The position numbers and the translations under genes were made by a program. The notes below the pieces were generated by a model. The model searched no databases, was not told the origin of the DNA, and saw only the letters and a list, made by a program, of their open reading frames with translations. DNA of 44,080 bases from Planctomycetaceae bacterium (lineage in GTDB: Bacteria > Planctomycetota > Planctomycetia > Pirellulales > Pirellulaceae), in assembly GCA_024638965.1 (NCBI GenBank), contig JAHEJI010000021.1, positions 1 to 44,080 on the forward strand. The letters run 5' to 3'. Every line of letters starts with the position of its first letter. The stretch's first letter is position 1. This document shows, piece after piece, positions 32,950 to 42,394 of the stretch.

Positions 32950-34635
32950 TTATCGTCGATCGCTTTTTGTGATCCGTACGACTTCGTCAATCGTCGTATT
33001 GCCCAAAATGACTTTTCTCCACCCGTCATCGCGGAGCGTCTTCATGCCCTGCTTGAGCGCGGCTTGCTTGAGTTCCCAGGTGCTGGCTCGATCTTGAGCC
33101 AGTTCGCGAATGGCGTCCGTCGTCACGAGTAATTCATAAACACCCATCCGGCCGCTGTAGCCAAGATTGCGGCAACTGCGGCACCCAACCGGGTGATAAA
33201 TCTCTCCCCCAGCCAATTCTTCCCAGGGAAAATCTTTGGGAAGTTCGTCTTTTTTTGGCAAGTAAGCTTCTCGACAATCGGGACACAACCGTCTCACAAG
33301 TCGTTGGGCCATGATTGCTTCAACCGTACTGGCGACCAGAAACGGCTCGACGCCCATGTCCACCATTCGAGTAAATGCACCGGAAGCATCATTCGTGTGC
33401 AAGGTGCTAAAGACAAGGTGGCCGGTAAGCGAAGCCTGGATCGCATTCTCCGCTGTTTCCATATCACGAATTTCACCGACCAGCACAACATCCGGATCGT
33501 GACGCAAAATACTGCGCAGCGAATGGGAGAAGGTGAGACCGATTTTCGGATGGACTTGAATCTGGTTGATGCCGGCCAGTTGGTACTCCACCGGATCTTC
33601 CGTGGTAATGATCTTGGTATCGGGACTGTTAATTTCAATCAACGCGCTATAGAGAGTCGTCGTTTTACCAGAACCGGTAGGACCGGTAACAAGAATAATA
33701 CCGTGTGGCAATCGAATCAGGTTGCTAAAGATCTCATAAGTGTCGGGGGCCATTCCCAGGGCTTGCAGATCAAAAACCATCGCGCCTTTGTCGAGAATAC
33801 GCATGACGATGCCTTCGCCATGAATCATCGGGATGACCGAAACACGAACGTCGATTTCACGACCATGAACTTTCAGCTTGATCCGGCCGTCTTGAGGAAG
33901 TCGTTTCTCGGCAATGTTCAAGCGAGCCATGATTTTCAGACGGCTGATAATGGCGGCCCGAAAATGATTAATCTCGGCCGGCATTGGTTGGGTATGCAAG
34001 ATCCCATCGATACGATAACGAACTACCAATCCTTCTGCTTGCGATTCAATATGGACATCACTGGCTCGGGTTTCGATGGCTTCCAGGACAATTTCATTCA
34101 CCAGGCGAATCACGCTCGCTTCCTGAGCCATTTCCGAAAGTTCGGAACCGTCCGTTTCAATCTCTTCGAGTAGTTGCAAGTCGCCTTCTTCGACTTTTTG
34201 TTCAATCAATCCACCGACTGTTTCGCCGCCAACGCCAAGATGCGTCTTAATCAGCTTGGCAATCTCGGTTTCTTCAGCCAAAACCGGATCTACGCTGAGC
34301 CCGGTTGTCGCACTGATTTCGTCAAGCGGATAAAAGTTAAGCGGATCGGTGGTAGCGACCCTGATCCTTCCGTTGTCGCGGCTGATCGGGAACAACATTT
34401 CACGGAAAATCAGCTTCCGCGGAAATGTGTCCAGAAGTGACAGATCGACATCAGTCTTGGTGAGGTCAACAAAATCGACACCCATTTCGCGGGCAACGGC
34501 CTCAAGAGCCTCGTTGCGATTAACGAACCCCATGCTCACCGCTTGTGCCAATATGTTCTCGCCAGCTTTTTGCGCCTGCTCGAACTGCAAACGGCTGATT
34601 AATTCACGATCCAATAAGATTTGTCCAACGTCCAT
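32950..34635 (-). CDS. gspE: Type II secretion ATPase GspE
   Basis: 561 residues, full length. The N-terminal domain (about 1-150) is of the GspE/PilB N1-N2 kind. The ATPase core has the Walker A GPTGSGKTTTLYSAL, the Asp box TTEDPVEY, Walker B VVLVGEIRDMETAE and the His box TGHLVFSTLHTNDA. The zinc motif is a CPDC pair and a CRSC pair (RRLCPDCREAY, GCRSCRNLGY). It is a hexameric cytoplasmic motor that powers pseudopilus assembly. As the first gene of the block, its upstream region (34636-35154) should hold the operon promoter. Confidence 0.95.
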   Translation of the reverse strand: MDVGQILLDRELISRLQFEQAQKAGENILAQAVSMGFVNRNEALEAVAREMGVDFVDLTKTDVDLSLLDTFPRKLIFREMLFPISRDNGRIRVATTDPLNFYPLDEISATTGLSVDPVLAEETEIAKLIKTHLGVGGETVGGLIEQKVEEGDLQLLEEIETDGSELSEMAQEASVIRLVNEIVLEAIETRASDVHIESQAEGLVVRYRIDGILHTQPMPAEINHFRAAIISRLKIMARLNIAEKRLPQDGRIKLKVHGREIDVRVSVIPMIHGEGIVMRILDKGAMVFDLQALGMAPDTYEIFSNLIRLPHGIILVTGPTGSGKTTTLYSALIEINSPDTKIITTEDPVEYQLAGINQIQVHPKIGLTFSHSLRSILRHDPDVVLVGEIRDMETAENAIQASLTGHLVFSTLHTNDASGAFTRMVDMGVEPFLVASTVEAIMAQRLVRRLCPDCREAYLPKKDELPKDFPWEELAGGEIYHPVGCRSCRNLGYSGRMGVYELLVTTDAIRELAQDRASTWELKQAALKQGMKTLRDDGWRKVILGNTTIDEVVRITKSDRR

Positions 34636-35154
34636 AAAGCGATTTAGCTCGAGATTGTTACGGGATTCGGCGCCCCTTTCGAATGGGATGCTCAGGCTGA
34701 AAAACTATTTGCCCCGAGACCATTCTAATCAAAACGACCAATTTCAACTGTCGGACCCGGGTCAAAATCCTTTCGGTCAACGTGATTTCGACGATTTTGC
34801 GGATCAGCCGGAAGAAACGCACCGTGGTGTTGGGGTGAGAGGGGATGCGCTATTAACGCAACGATGCGTTTCTTCTGGCCGACCCGCGAAAATGCAAGGT
34901 TCGCCGGTTTCGGAATCAAATGCCCGGAAAGGGAAACAATTGCCCCACACCTACCAATAAAACCCGGTCGATCGCACGAAGTTTCGCGATCCAACAAAAA
35001 CTTGGAACATTTGAATCGAGGGGGGGATTTTTGCAGCGCAAGCCTCTCACCTATTGGATTTAGCCGATACTCCTTCGGAGTGGTAATAAAGAAAGTGCCA
35101 TCAGGCGTGCGACTTAATGCTACTCCAAACGGACCAGCAAGCGAAACACTTGCC
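34636..35154. other. Intergenic region upstream of the secretion operon, with hairpin
   Basis: There are about 520 bases without a convincing gene. A tight hairpin ACTCCTTCGGAGT is at 35069-35081, of a type I associate with planctomycete intergenic repeats. A 146-codon minus-strand frame across the region runs through this hairpin, has no ribosome binding site and looks non-coding. The gspE promoter should be at the left end. Confidence 0.45.
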
Positions 35155-35742
35155 CTACTTGACAATTTGCGATCTGTCCAACCGAACTAATGTTGCCAGC
35201 AATATCCCAAACAGAATCAAGACAGCGATTCCAAACCGGCGAACCGGTCCCGTCTCAAAGACAATTGCACCGTTAATCGCGATGAAGATTAAGTACCCAT
35301 AGATCATCCAAGTTATCCAGCTAGACCTCGATTCGTAGTGATTTGAATTGACGATCCACCAAATCGCATCCAACAGCCAAATGACGACGAATACGTAGTT
35401 GAAGTAGATACCCGCTCCGAAACTAAGCCCGAGCAAACTGTCCGTCTTCTGGGCGGTATCTTCGATCGCCAAGTCGTGACTCCATTGATGATAAAAACCC
35501 ATAGCAAAAAACGCGTGAAACAGGGCACACAAACTACCGAACAACCAGATGTACGAGGCCAAAACGGGATAAGCTAATTTTGCAGGCTCGGCCGCGCTTT
35601 GGTCCGCATCCCCAAGCGCATTGGTTTCCAGGTCGGAACGCCGGAGCCGCATTAATAGAACCAACGCCAAACAAATCATGGCGGCTCGAATCGTCCAAGC
35701 CGTCAAAACAAAGCCAAGATGGCTTATTTCGGATAAAACCAT
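35155..35742 (-). CDS. Integral membrane protein of unknown function
   Basis: 195 residues with five likely membrane segments: about 9-32, 57-80, 100-125, 138-160 and 168-186. Aromatic residues are frequent (YFNYVFVVIWLLDAIWWIV). No catalytic motif or known family is recognised. The start ATG 35742 has AGGTTG 13 bases upstream, a weak site. It is divergent from the DUF5658-like gene at 36042 across about 300 bases with no other feature. The inner membrane is the likely location. Confidence 0.75.
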   Translation of the reverse strand: MVLSEISHLGFVLTAWTIRAAMICLALVLLMRLRRSDLETNALGDADQSAAEPAKLAYPVLASYIWLFGSLCALFHAFFAMGFYHQWSHDLAIEDTAQKTDSLLGLSFGAGIYFNYVFVVIWLLDAIWWIVNSNHYESRSSWITWMIYGYLIFIAINGAIVFETGPVRRFGIAVLILFGILLATLVRLDRSQIVK

Positions 35743-36041
35743 GGGTAAAACAACCTACCTCAACTGGAAAAGCACGACTCACCGTTGCACCAATGTTGAT
35801 CGACTCGCCGAGTCGTTTCTACCAGTCGGAGACGGGTGCAACTGTGGTAATCAAGACAACTATGTAACAAATGCTTACAGAGAATTACGAAAAAACATTG
35901 ACGATTTCCATCAAATGACACTGGTTTTCGTTCCGACAGGCCAAATTGGCGCGAATTTCTTGCAAGGATCGCGGCGTTTTTGCGAACATCCACTGTCAGC
36001 AACCAGTTTCAAACCAAGGAGAACAACCGGGGAGCCTAACG

Positions 36042-36422
36042 ATGAGCACTGCTGAGATTTCCGCAAACCATCCTACTCTCGTTTCAAACCCGTCAATGAC
36101 TTGGCGCGGTCTTCTCGAATTCGAAAAGACAATTTTCGTCGTTCTTAATTTGATGGACATCGTGATGACGTATCGGTTGTTGAGCACAGGCTCGTTTTAC
36201 GAATCGAATCCAATCGCAAATTTTGTGCTCGATGGCTGGGGGTTCTTTGGCATGATCGCCTTCAAGTTGATTCTAGTTGGTTTGGTTCTTCTAATTGCGA
36301 ACGTCGTGGCGATCTGGCGCGTCGGCACCGCCCGCAAACTGTTGTACCTGGGATCATTTATGATCGGTACCGTCGTTACTTATAGTTATTATCTGATGTT
36401 GAACTTTTTAGGTTGGATTTAG
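36042..36422 (+). CDS. Small membrane protein, DUF5658-like
   Basis: 126 residues from ATG 36042, chosen over an in-phase ATG at 35946 because GGGGAG lies about 8 bases upstream. Three membrane segments are expected (about 30-48, 66-92 and 98-122). The sequence EKTIFVVLNLMDIVMTYRLL followed by SFYESNPIANFVL matches what I know of DUF5658: Asp and Thr in the first helix, then E-x-NP. The family has no established function. It stands alone. Confidence 0.78.
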   Translation: MSTAEISANHPTLVSNPSMTWRGLLEFEKTIFVVLNLMDIVMTYRLLSTGSFYESNPIANFVLDGWGFFGMIAFKLILVGLVLLIANVVAIWRVGTARKLLYLGSFMIGTVVTYSYYLMLNFLGWI

Positions 36423-36898
36423 ATCCCTCTCTGGATAATTAATATCTTCAACCTCCGAGCGAACCAGCAATCAACGACGCATTCAGCGCGGTTAGAGGCA
36501 ATCGCGATTTGATTGAAATCGTCTCTCGGATCGGGCTCGAACAATAGCTCACACAGTAATCCGGCAAGACGATGCATGAACCTTGTGCTCTGCAGCGATC
36601 ACCAGTTCACTGTTGCGGCGTCAGTCCCTGACGCCGATTCCCACCAGAGGACTGTCGGACATCCGGCTCTCGGCAACTCTAAAGTTCAGATCGGTCTTGT
36701 TCGGATACGTTCGGAGTCCCGCCTACAACTGAGAGTGCTTTGGTTCAGGATGACACCGGCGCATTTCAAATATGAAATGCTCTCGACGAAATTCTAGACT
36801 AATATTTCAACATTTCTTGTAACCTTTCTTCATTTCTTTTTCTTGTATAGGCGAGTACTTTCGAGTTGTCAGAAGGGGGCCTGCTACAAGGTATTGAA
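36423..36898. other. Intergenic region with two hairpins and a repeat fragment
   Basis: No gene. GGCGTCAG-TCC-CTGACGCC at 36617-36635 is a perfect 8-base stem. GCATTTCAAATATGAAATGC at 36761-36780 has a perfect 8-base stem. GAGAGTGCTTTGGTTCAGGATGAC at 36731-36754 is a fragment of the dispersed repeat family. None has a following T-run, so a terminator role is open. Confidence 0.5.
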
Positions 36899-37630
36899 AT
36901 GTGCGAGTCAACAAACCTGAATCCAATGCCGATGTGGCAATCCTGGTTGATATTTCTCGGAGCGGGCGGCATTGCGACGATTCTATTTAGCTTCGCCACG
37001 CCTTGGTGGATTGGGCTGGGACTCCGTAGCGACCAGGCGCTGCTGCTGAACACGACGACTCTCTTAATTTGTCTAATTGCAATTGCTGTGGTCTTGTACG
37101 GCCGCGAGAACCGCCCCTGGACCTGGCGTGCGATCAAGACGCGTTTGCGCATTCGCAACATTACTCGTAAACAGTGGATGCTGGTTGGAGTTGGGATCAT
37201 CTTTGTTGATCTTACCTACATCGGGCTGCAGGTTACGCGTGGCCCCATCGTGGAGATTGTGCCTGAATGGTTCAAGGCGCCACACCGAGCTGACAGTTCG
37301 ATTAACTACGCCGGTGACTACATGGCTCTGCTGATGTTTTCCGGCATGATTTTTTTGAACGTCATCAGTGAAGAGCTTTTGTGGCGAGGCTGTATCTTGC
37401 CGCGCCAAGAGGCCAGCCACGGACGTAACACGTGGTGGATTCACGGCATCCAATGGGCTTGTTTTCACTGGTTCAAGCCCTGGGATCTGATTCCCATTTT
37501 GCCGGGGGCACTTTTGTATGGTTGGCTGGCAACGCGAACCAAGAGCATGATACCAGGTCTGGTGCTCCATTTCGGACTGAATGGACTGGGTATAATTTTG
37601 TTGGCGGCCCAAGTGTTCGGGTCGTCGTAA
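36899..37630 (+). CDS. CPBP-family intramembrane protease
   Basis: 243 residues from ATG 36899 with AAGG 7 bases upstream; a TTG 33 bases earlier is less likely. About six to seven membrane segments. VISEELLWRGCILPR contains the EExxxR motif, followed by HGIQWACFHWFKPW and LVLHFGLNGLG with the histidines expected of the CPBP (type II CAAX protease, Abi) family. These are glutamate intramembrane proteases or related membrane proteins; targets here are unknown. The gene stands alone. Confidence 0.88.
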   Translation: MCESTNLNPMPMWQSWLIFLGAGGIATILFSFATPWWIGLGLRSDQALLLNTTTLLICLIAIAVVLYGRENRPWTWRAIKTRLRIRNITRKQWMLVGVGIIFVDLTYIGLQVTRGPIVEIVPEWFKAPHRADSSINYAGDYMALLMFSGMIFLNVISEELLWRGCILPRQEASHGRNTWWIHGIQWACFHWFKPWDLIPILPGALLYGWLATRTKSMIPGLVLHFGLNGLGIILLAAQVFGSS

Positions 37631-37757
37631 CTGTACGACCAAAGCCTCGACCAACCCTCGCAGTATCTTTTTCCGCTTATTCGAGACCACGATTCCAAAA
37701 TTCAAAACAGAAGTTTTCCAATGAGTTAGGGGGTGTGGAAAACTGAGGATGAATATT

Positions 37758-37788
37758 CCTTTACCTCGGCCTCGATTCAGAATGACGC
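37758..37788. repeat. Dispersed repeat fragment upstream of the ECF sigma gene
   Basis: CCTTTACCTCGGCCTCGATT followed by CAGAATGACGC corresponds to the border half of the 4783-4876 family. It lies about 105 bases before the sigma factor start. Confidence 0.5.
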
Positions 37789-37893
37789 AAGTGAATCTAG
37801 CAAATGAGAAATTCGTAATTTTTTGTGTACGAACAATCTCTTCAGCAGTTGGTATGATAGAAGAAAAGGCGGCCGCTCACGGAATTAACCACG

Positions 37894-38529
37894 ATGACAG
37901 AACCGGAATCACTGGAAATAGGCCTGTTGCAGCGAGCTTCGGCTGGCCAGCCGCAAGCGTTGGGGGACTTGCTCCAACATCATCGCGAGCATTTGTTGCG
38001 GATCGTCAAGTTTCGGATGGATTCTCGGTTACGTGGTCGACTTGATCCAGACGACATCGTTCAGGACGCGTTTATCGAGGCGACTCAACGGTTCCAGGAT
38101 TTCGTCGACAACCAGGAAATGCCATTTTTCTTGTGGCTGAGGTTTATCACGATCCAAAAACTAATGCAGATGCATCGTCGGCACCTGGGAGCGAAATCGC
38201 GGGACGCGGAGAGAGAGATTTCCATTTTCGCCGGGCCATCTCCACAAGCGACGTCGGCCGTGTTGGCCGCCCACCTGCTGGGAAAACACACCAGCCCCAG
38301 CGTTGCTGCGATGCGAGCCGAAGCGACGATGCGCGTCGAACTCGCTCTCAATTCGATGAACGAAGTCGACCGAGAGATCCTGGCCTTGCGTCGATTCGAG
38401 CGATTGCAAAATCACGAAGTTGCTAAACTATTAAACATTACAATATCGGCGGCCAGCAATCGTTACATACGAGCCTTGGCACGCTTGCGTGTTGAAGTCG
38501 AAGGGGCTCCTGGTGACTCGATAACGTGA
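37894..38529 (+). CDS. ECF-type RNA polymerase sigma factor
   Basis: 211 residues. Region 2 is at about 25-95 (GDLLQHHREHLLRIVKFRMD, LDPDDIVQDAFIEATQRF, FFLWLRFITIQKLMQMHRRH). Region 4 is at about 150-205 (ELALNSMNEVDREILALRRF, then VAKLLNITISAASNRYIRAL). The pattern fits the planctomycete ECF groups encoded beside Ser/Thr kinases. No anti-sigma gene is nearby. The kinase gene starts 19 bases after its stop, so the two are co-transcribed and the kinase probably controls the sigma factor, for example by phosphorylation. This is inference from known STK-linked ECF groups. Confidence 0.92.
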   Translation: MTEPESLEIGLLQRASAGQPQALGDLLQHHREHLLRIVKFRMDSRLRGRLDPDDIVQDAFIEATQRFQDFVDNQEMPFFLWLRFITIQKLMQMHRRHLGAKSRDAEREISIFAGPSPQATSAVLAAHLLGKHTSPSVAAMRAEATMRVELALNSMNEVDREILALRRFERLQNHEVAKLLNITISAASNRYIRALARLRVEVEGAPGDSIT

Positions 38530-38548
38530 ATGAGCGAGTGTATTGTGG

Positions 38549-41500
38549 ATGAATAAATCCGACTCCGATGACAATCTCACGATTGATCAAATCGCCGAGT
38601 CTTTTGCTGCGCGGCTGGAACGTGGTGAGCGTCCTTCGATCGAAGAATACAAACAAAAATATCCCGAATACGCTGAACGAATCGAAGCCGTCTTTCCAGC
38701 TTTGGTCATGTTGGAAAATGTCGAATCCAAGGTGCCGGATCGCAATTTGGCTGTAGACGACTCGATTCCCCAGGTCTTGGGTGAATATGAAATCATTCAG
38801 GAAGTCGGTCGCGGCGGCATGGGAATCGTCTTCGAAGCGAAACATTCGACAATGCGACGGCGTGTGGCATTGAAGGTCCTTCCCAAGAGTTCGGCTAAAA
38901 AGCCCAGTTACCTGACCCGGTTTTTGACGGAAGCCCGTTCGGCTGGCCAGTTGCACCACACAAACATTGTTCCCGTATTCGAAGTTGGAGAAGCGGACGG
39001 ACTACATTATTACGCGATGCAGTTCATTCACGGCGAAAACCTGGATCGTGTTATCGAAGATATCATTCGACTCCGGAAACAATCCGGAAATTTCAACAGC
39101 GGGAACCGTCGGGGTTCGACGCCCGGGAATCTGACATCCGGGCCGCAAATGAATCAAACCGACGTACATAAAACACACGGGGGTCTAAGTGAAAGTATCG
39201 CCCACGAGCTTGTGGTTGGCCAATGTTCAAATCGAACAGCTGGGAAACCCGATATTCACGCGCGAACAGCTGCGTATTCGACCGCAGGCGATACGTCTCA
39301 GACGGACAAAATAACAGATGCAGCTGATGTCGTTATCCGGTCCTCCGACAACTCGTCTGCCCGATTATCGGATTCGGTGTTCGGATCAAAAAATTCGTCA
39401 ACCATGATTCGAACGCGAAGTATTTATCACCAACGTGTCGCGGCGGTAGGAGTGCAAGTTGCCGAAGCACTTGATCACGCCCACAACCACGGAGTGTTAC
39501 ATCGAGACGTAAAGCCCGCTAACCTGATTCTTGATACTGACGGCACCGTTTGGGTTACCGATTTTGGATTGGCTAAATTCGAAATGGAAGACTTGACACA
39601 GACGGGCGATATTATTGGCACGCTACGATACATGGCGCCCGAACGGTTTGCGGGCAAGGCCGACCGGCGCAGCGATATTTATAGCCTTGGGTTAACGCTG
39701 TATGAACTGTGCACGTTGCGATGTGCGTTTGATAACGATCGAGCAAAACTGATCAAAGAAGTTGCCGACCGATCGATTATTGCCCCGCGAAAGATCGACG
39801 AATCTATTCCACCTGACCTGGAAACAATTGTGTTGAAAGCGATCGAATTACAGCCTGAGCGAAGGTATCAAACGGGTAAAGAACTTGCCGAAGACCTGCA
39901 ACTTTTCCTCGCGGATCGCCCGATTAAGGCTCGGCGAGCTTCTTTGACCGAGCGAGGTTGGCGGATTTGCCGACGCAATCCGATGTTGGCAACGATGACG
40001 GCATGTATCGTCGGATTGTTGGTGCTGTTAGCGCTGGGATCGTTGCAATTCGCAATCTTTAGCGCACGGAAGACGATGGCGGAGGTCAAGATCCGAAAAG
40101 AATCACAGCGTCATCTTTACCTTTCCAAAGTCGATCAAGCCCGGATGCGTCGATTCAGTCGGCGCTTTGGTCAACGATTTGAATCTCTAGCAGCGATTCA
40201 ACAAGCCACGAGGTTGTTGCCCGAGCTGAATTTGACGTCCCGCGAGCGCGATGCCGCGCGACTGGCTCTTCGTAACGAAGCAGTTGCAGCCTTGTCCTTG
40301 ACCGATTTGCGCAACCAATGGAACCGCTCCGTTAACGGCAAATGGGGACAGAAATTGCGGATCGCTTTTGACGCGAATTATGAACTTTACGCCGAAGGTC
40401 ACGACGACGGACGTATTCGCGTCCTCCGTCGAAACGAGCAGATGGACAACGCTGTGATTCTGCCCAGTCCCGGCACGCCAAGTTGGGTCATCAAGTTTAG
40501 TCCCGACGGAAGATTTCTGGCATCCGAGCATCACAAAGAAACTGCGCTGTACCGTGATGTCGAATTGTTGATCTGGGATTTGCAAAATCCCGCAGAGCCA
40601 ATCCACAACCAGCGAGGCGCGGTTTCATTTGACTTTTCAGATGATGGCCAGCAACTGCTTTATGCAGTTGGGAACCGCGTCGAAATTTTTTCGCTTGGCG
40701 AAGCGAAGGTCGTTAAAACGCTTACGCCCCGGATCGCACCGCGGGCGGTCCAGTTTTCTCATTCCGCGGATCAGATTGCAGTCAGTGAAAGAAATGGCGG
40801 CGGCGTCGAGATTTGGAATGTGCTCGGCGAACCACAGCTGGATTGGGCCGCTCAAGTCGATGACAACATTACCTCGATGGATTGGCGATCCGAACGGTCG
40901 GTCCTTGCCGTCGGAACGTTGCGGGGCGGGTTGCATTTTTGGCGAGGCGATATGGACTCCAATCCGATTTCGCTCGCCGTTCACCAAAATTCGGTCAATC
41001 GGTTATACATCCATCCCTTTCAGGACTTGATCGCGACGGAGGCACTGGATTCAACGGTTCGATTGACCAGTATGGTTGCCCAAAAGGAGGCACTGCGGGC
41101 GGACCATTTCGTCTGGTTGTTGAATTGCGGTTTCAGTAACGATGGACGGCTTTGTCATTACAACAAACAAGAAAACGCCGTGGGGATCTGGGAAGTCGCC
41201 AAGCCGACCTTAGACGTCTTTTCCGATTCCAGAGCTTATGGTAACGCCGCCCGGTTTCATCCGACGCAACCCCGGATCGTCGCCAGATCAACAAACTTGG
41301 GCATCGAGTTTTGGGATATTGTAGAATGGAAATTGGTCTACCTTTTAGATGTAGAAGAAGCCGGGAAGGATGCCTATTTTCAGTTTTTGCATGATGGAAG
41401 CGGCATTTATACGAGTAGCGGTCTGGGACTAAAGCAATGGCCGATCGAATTGACCGAGACCGAAGCCGGTTCATTTGAGCTAAAGATCGGTTCACCTGTG

Positions 41501-42139
41501 CGCCTGATCGAAACGGCAACGAAGCGCATCGTGCTAACCAAGTCGGGTGACACCATCGTCGTTGGAGTCGGGTTCACAGTGAAGGCAATCAATGCTACCG
41601 ACGGATCAATTAGAACCGACTTCGGTCGGCATGGTGGTTTGAAATCGTTCGCCTTGACTGCGGATGATCAGTGGTTATTGACGGGTACCTGGTTCGGAAA
41701 AGGCGTCGGTGTGTGGGATATGGAAACAGGAGAGCTGGAGAAAATGTTGATGCCCGAACAGATGAGCGTGTCAGTCACTGCACACCCTGCGGACAAAAAC
41801 GCTTTCGTGACGACAGAAAATTCAATTAGTTTCTGGCAGTTAGGAAATTGGGATCAACCACAGGTACAAAGAAAAGTCGAGCTTATTGGTGCGACTTGTC
41901 GGTATGTGGAAGACGGCAGTTTGCTGGCGGTGAATAACCGATCCTATCAACTGCTCTTGTTGGACCCGCTCAGCGGTAAGGAACTGGTTGCGGTTGAGAC
42001 GGCTGACTCGGAACGAATGGTTTCTTATAGTTTTTCTAACGATGGTGAACGCCTGGCGATGTCTTGTTACGACGAACTGCAAATTTTGGACATCGCAAAA
42101 GTGCGCGAAGAATTGGAGTTGCTTGGATTGAACTGGTGA
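38549..42139 (+). CDS. Ser/Thr protein kinase with WD40 repeats
   Basis: 1196 residues from ATG 38549 (TTG 38543 is less likely). A short N-terminal domain (about 8-55) is followed by a Hanks-type kinase (about 80-455). GRGGMGIVFEA (87-97), Lys109 in VALK, Glu128, HRDVKPAN (Asp320) and DFGLA (Asp338) are all present, so the kinase should be active. About 115 residues rich in Ser, Thr, Gly and Asn (about 178-292) are inserted between the hinge helix and the HRD segment. One membrane segment (about 478-503) separates the cytoplasmic kinase from a C-terminal WD40 propeller of about 600 residues (VIKFSPDGRFLASEH and similar blades), which is outside the cytoplasm. It is coupled to the ECF sigma gene, so it probably senses an envelope signal. 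Confidence 0.93.
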   Translation: MNKSDSDDNLTIDQIAESFAARLERGERPSIEEYKQKYPEYAERIEAVFPALVMLENVESKVPDRNLAVDDSIPQVLGEYEIIQEVGRGGMGIVFEAKHSTMRRRVALKVLPKSSAKKPSYLTRFLTEARSAGQLHHTNIVPVFEVGEADGLHYYAMQFIHGENLDRVIEDIIRLRKQSGNFNSGNRRGSTPGNLTSGPQMNQTDVHKTHGGLSESIAHELVVGQCSNRTAGKPDIHARTAAYSTAGDTSQTDKITDAADVVIRSSDNSSARLSDSVFGSKNSSTMIRTRSIYHQRVAAVGVQVAEALDHAHNHGVLHRDVKPANLILDTDGTVWVTDFGLAKFEMEDLTQTGDIIGTLRYMAPERFAGKADRRSDIYSLGLTLYELCTLRCAFDNDRAKLIKEVADRSIIAPRKIDESIPPDLETIVLKAIELQPERRYQTGKELAEDLQLFLADRPIKARRASLTERGWRICRRNPMLATMTACIVGLLVLLALGSLQFAIFSARKTMAEVKIRKESQRHLYLSKVDQARMRRFSRRFGQRFESLAAIQQATRLLPELNLTSRERDAARLALRNEAVAALSLTDLRNQWNRSVNGKWGQKLRIAFDANYELYAEGHDDGRIRVLRRNEQMDNAVILPSPGTPSWVIKFSPDGRFLASEHHKETALYRDVELLIWDLQNPAEPIHNQRGAVSFDFSDDGQQLLYAVGNRVEIFSLGEAKVVKTLTPRIAPRAVQFSHSADQIAVSERNGGGVEIWNVLGEPQLDWAAQVDDNITSMDWRSERSVLAVGTLRGGLHFWRGDMDSNPISLAVHQNSVNRLYIHPFQDLIATEALDSTVRLTSMVAQKEALRADHFVWLLNCGFSNDGRLCHYNKQENAVGIWEVAKPTLDVFSDSRAYGNAARFHPTQPRIVARSTNLGIEFWDIVEWKLVYLLDVEEAGKDAYFQFLHDGSGIYTSSGLGLKQWPIELTETEAGSFELKIGSPVRLIETATKRIVLTKSGDTIVVGVGFTVKAINATDGSIRTDFGRHGGLKSFALTADDQWLLTGTWFGKGVGVWDMETGELEKMLMPEQMSVSVTAHPADKNAFVTTENSISFWQLGNWDQPQVQRKVELIGATCRYVEDGSLLAVNNRSYQLLLLDPLSGKELVAVETADSERMVSYSFSNDGERLAMSCYDELQILDIAKVREELELLGLNW

Positions 42140-42295
42140 TTGCGATATTCTTTTTGTTTCCGACAATAAATCGGGGGAAATTCAGGGCGATTCCGCAGTT
42201 GTATCAAGGTCAAATCAATTTGCCCGTGACTTTTTTTGATGAAAAACGTTAACAATAACTAGCAGGCGATTCAAAAAACCGGAATTGAGTAGTTC

Positions 42296-42341
42296 GTAGT
42301 ACCTGCTTCAGCCGGAAAATTCCGCCTGAAGGCGGGACTAC
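42296..42341. repeat. Hairpin after the kinase gene
   Basis: GTAGTACCTGCTTCAGCC at the left pairs with GGCGGGACTAC at the right through CGGAA-AA-TTCCG and CTGAAGGC, an imperfect 22-base stem. The right arm read in reverse (GTAGTCCCGCCTTCAGGCGG) is a type I associate with planctomycete dispersed palindromes. About 155 bases after the kinase stop; it may end the transcript. Confidence 0.55.
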
Positions 42342-42394
42342 AAACATGTCGTTTCAGCTTTGACAATCCACTAATAATCCGTCGAGAAATAATA

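Noticed and set aside
33193..34173. 326-codon plus-strand frame opposite gspE
   Set aside because: Shadow of the strongly conserved gspE coding sequence on the other strand.
34725..35165. 146-codon minus-strand frame upstream of gspE
   Set aside because: Runs through a hairpin repeat, no ribosome binding site and no family features.
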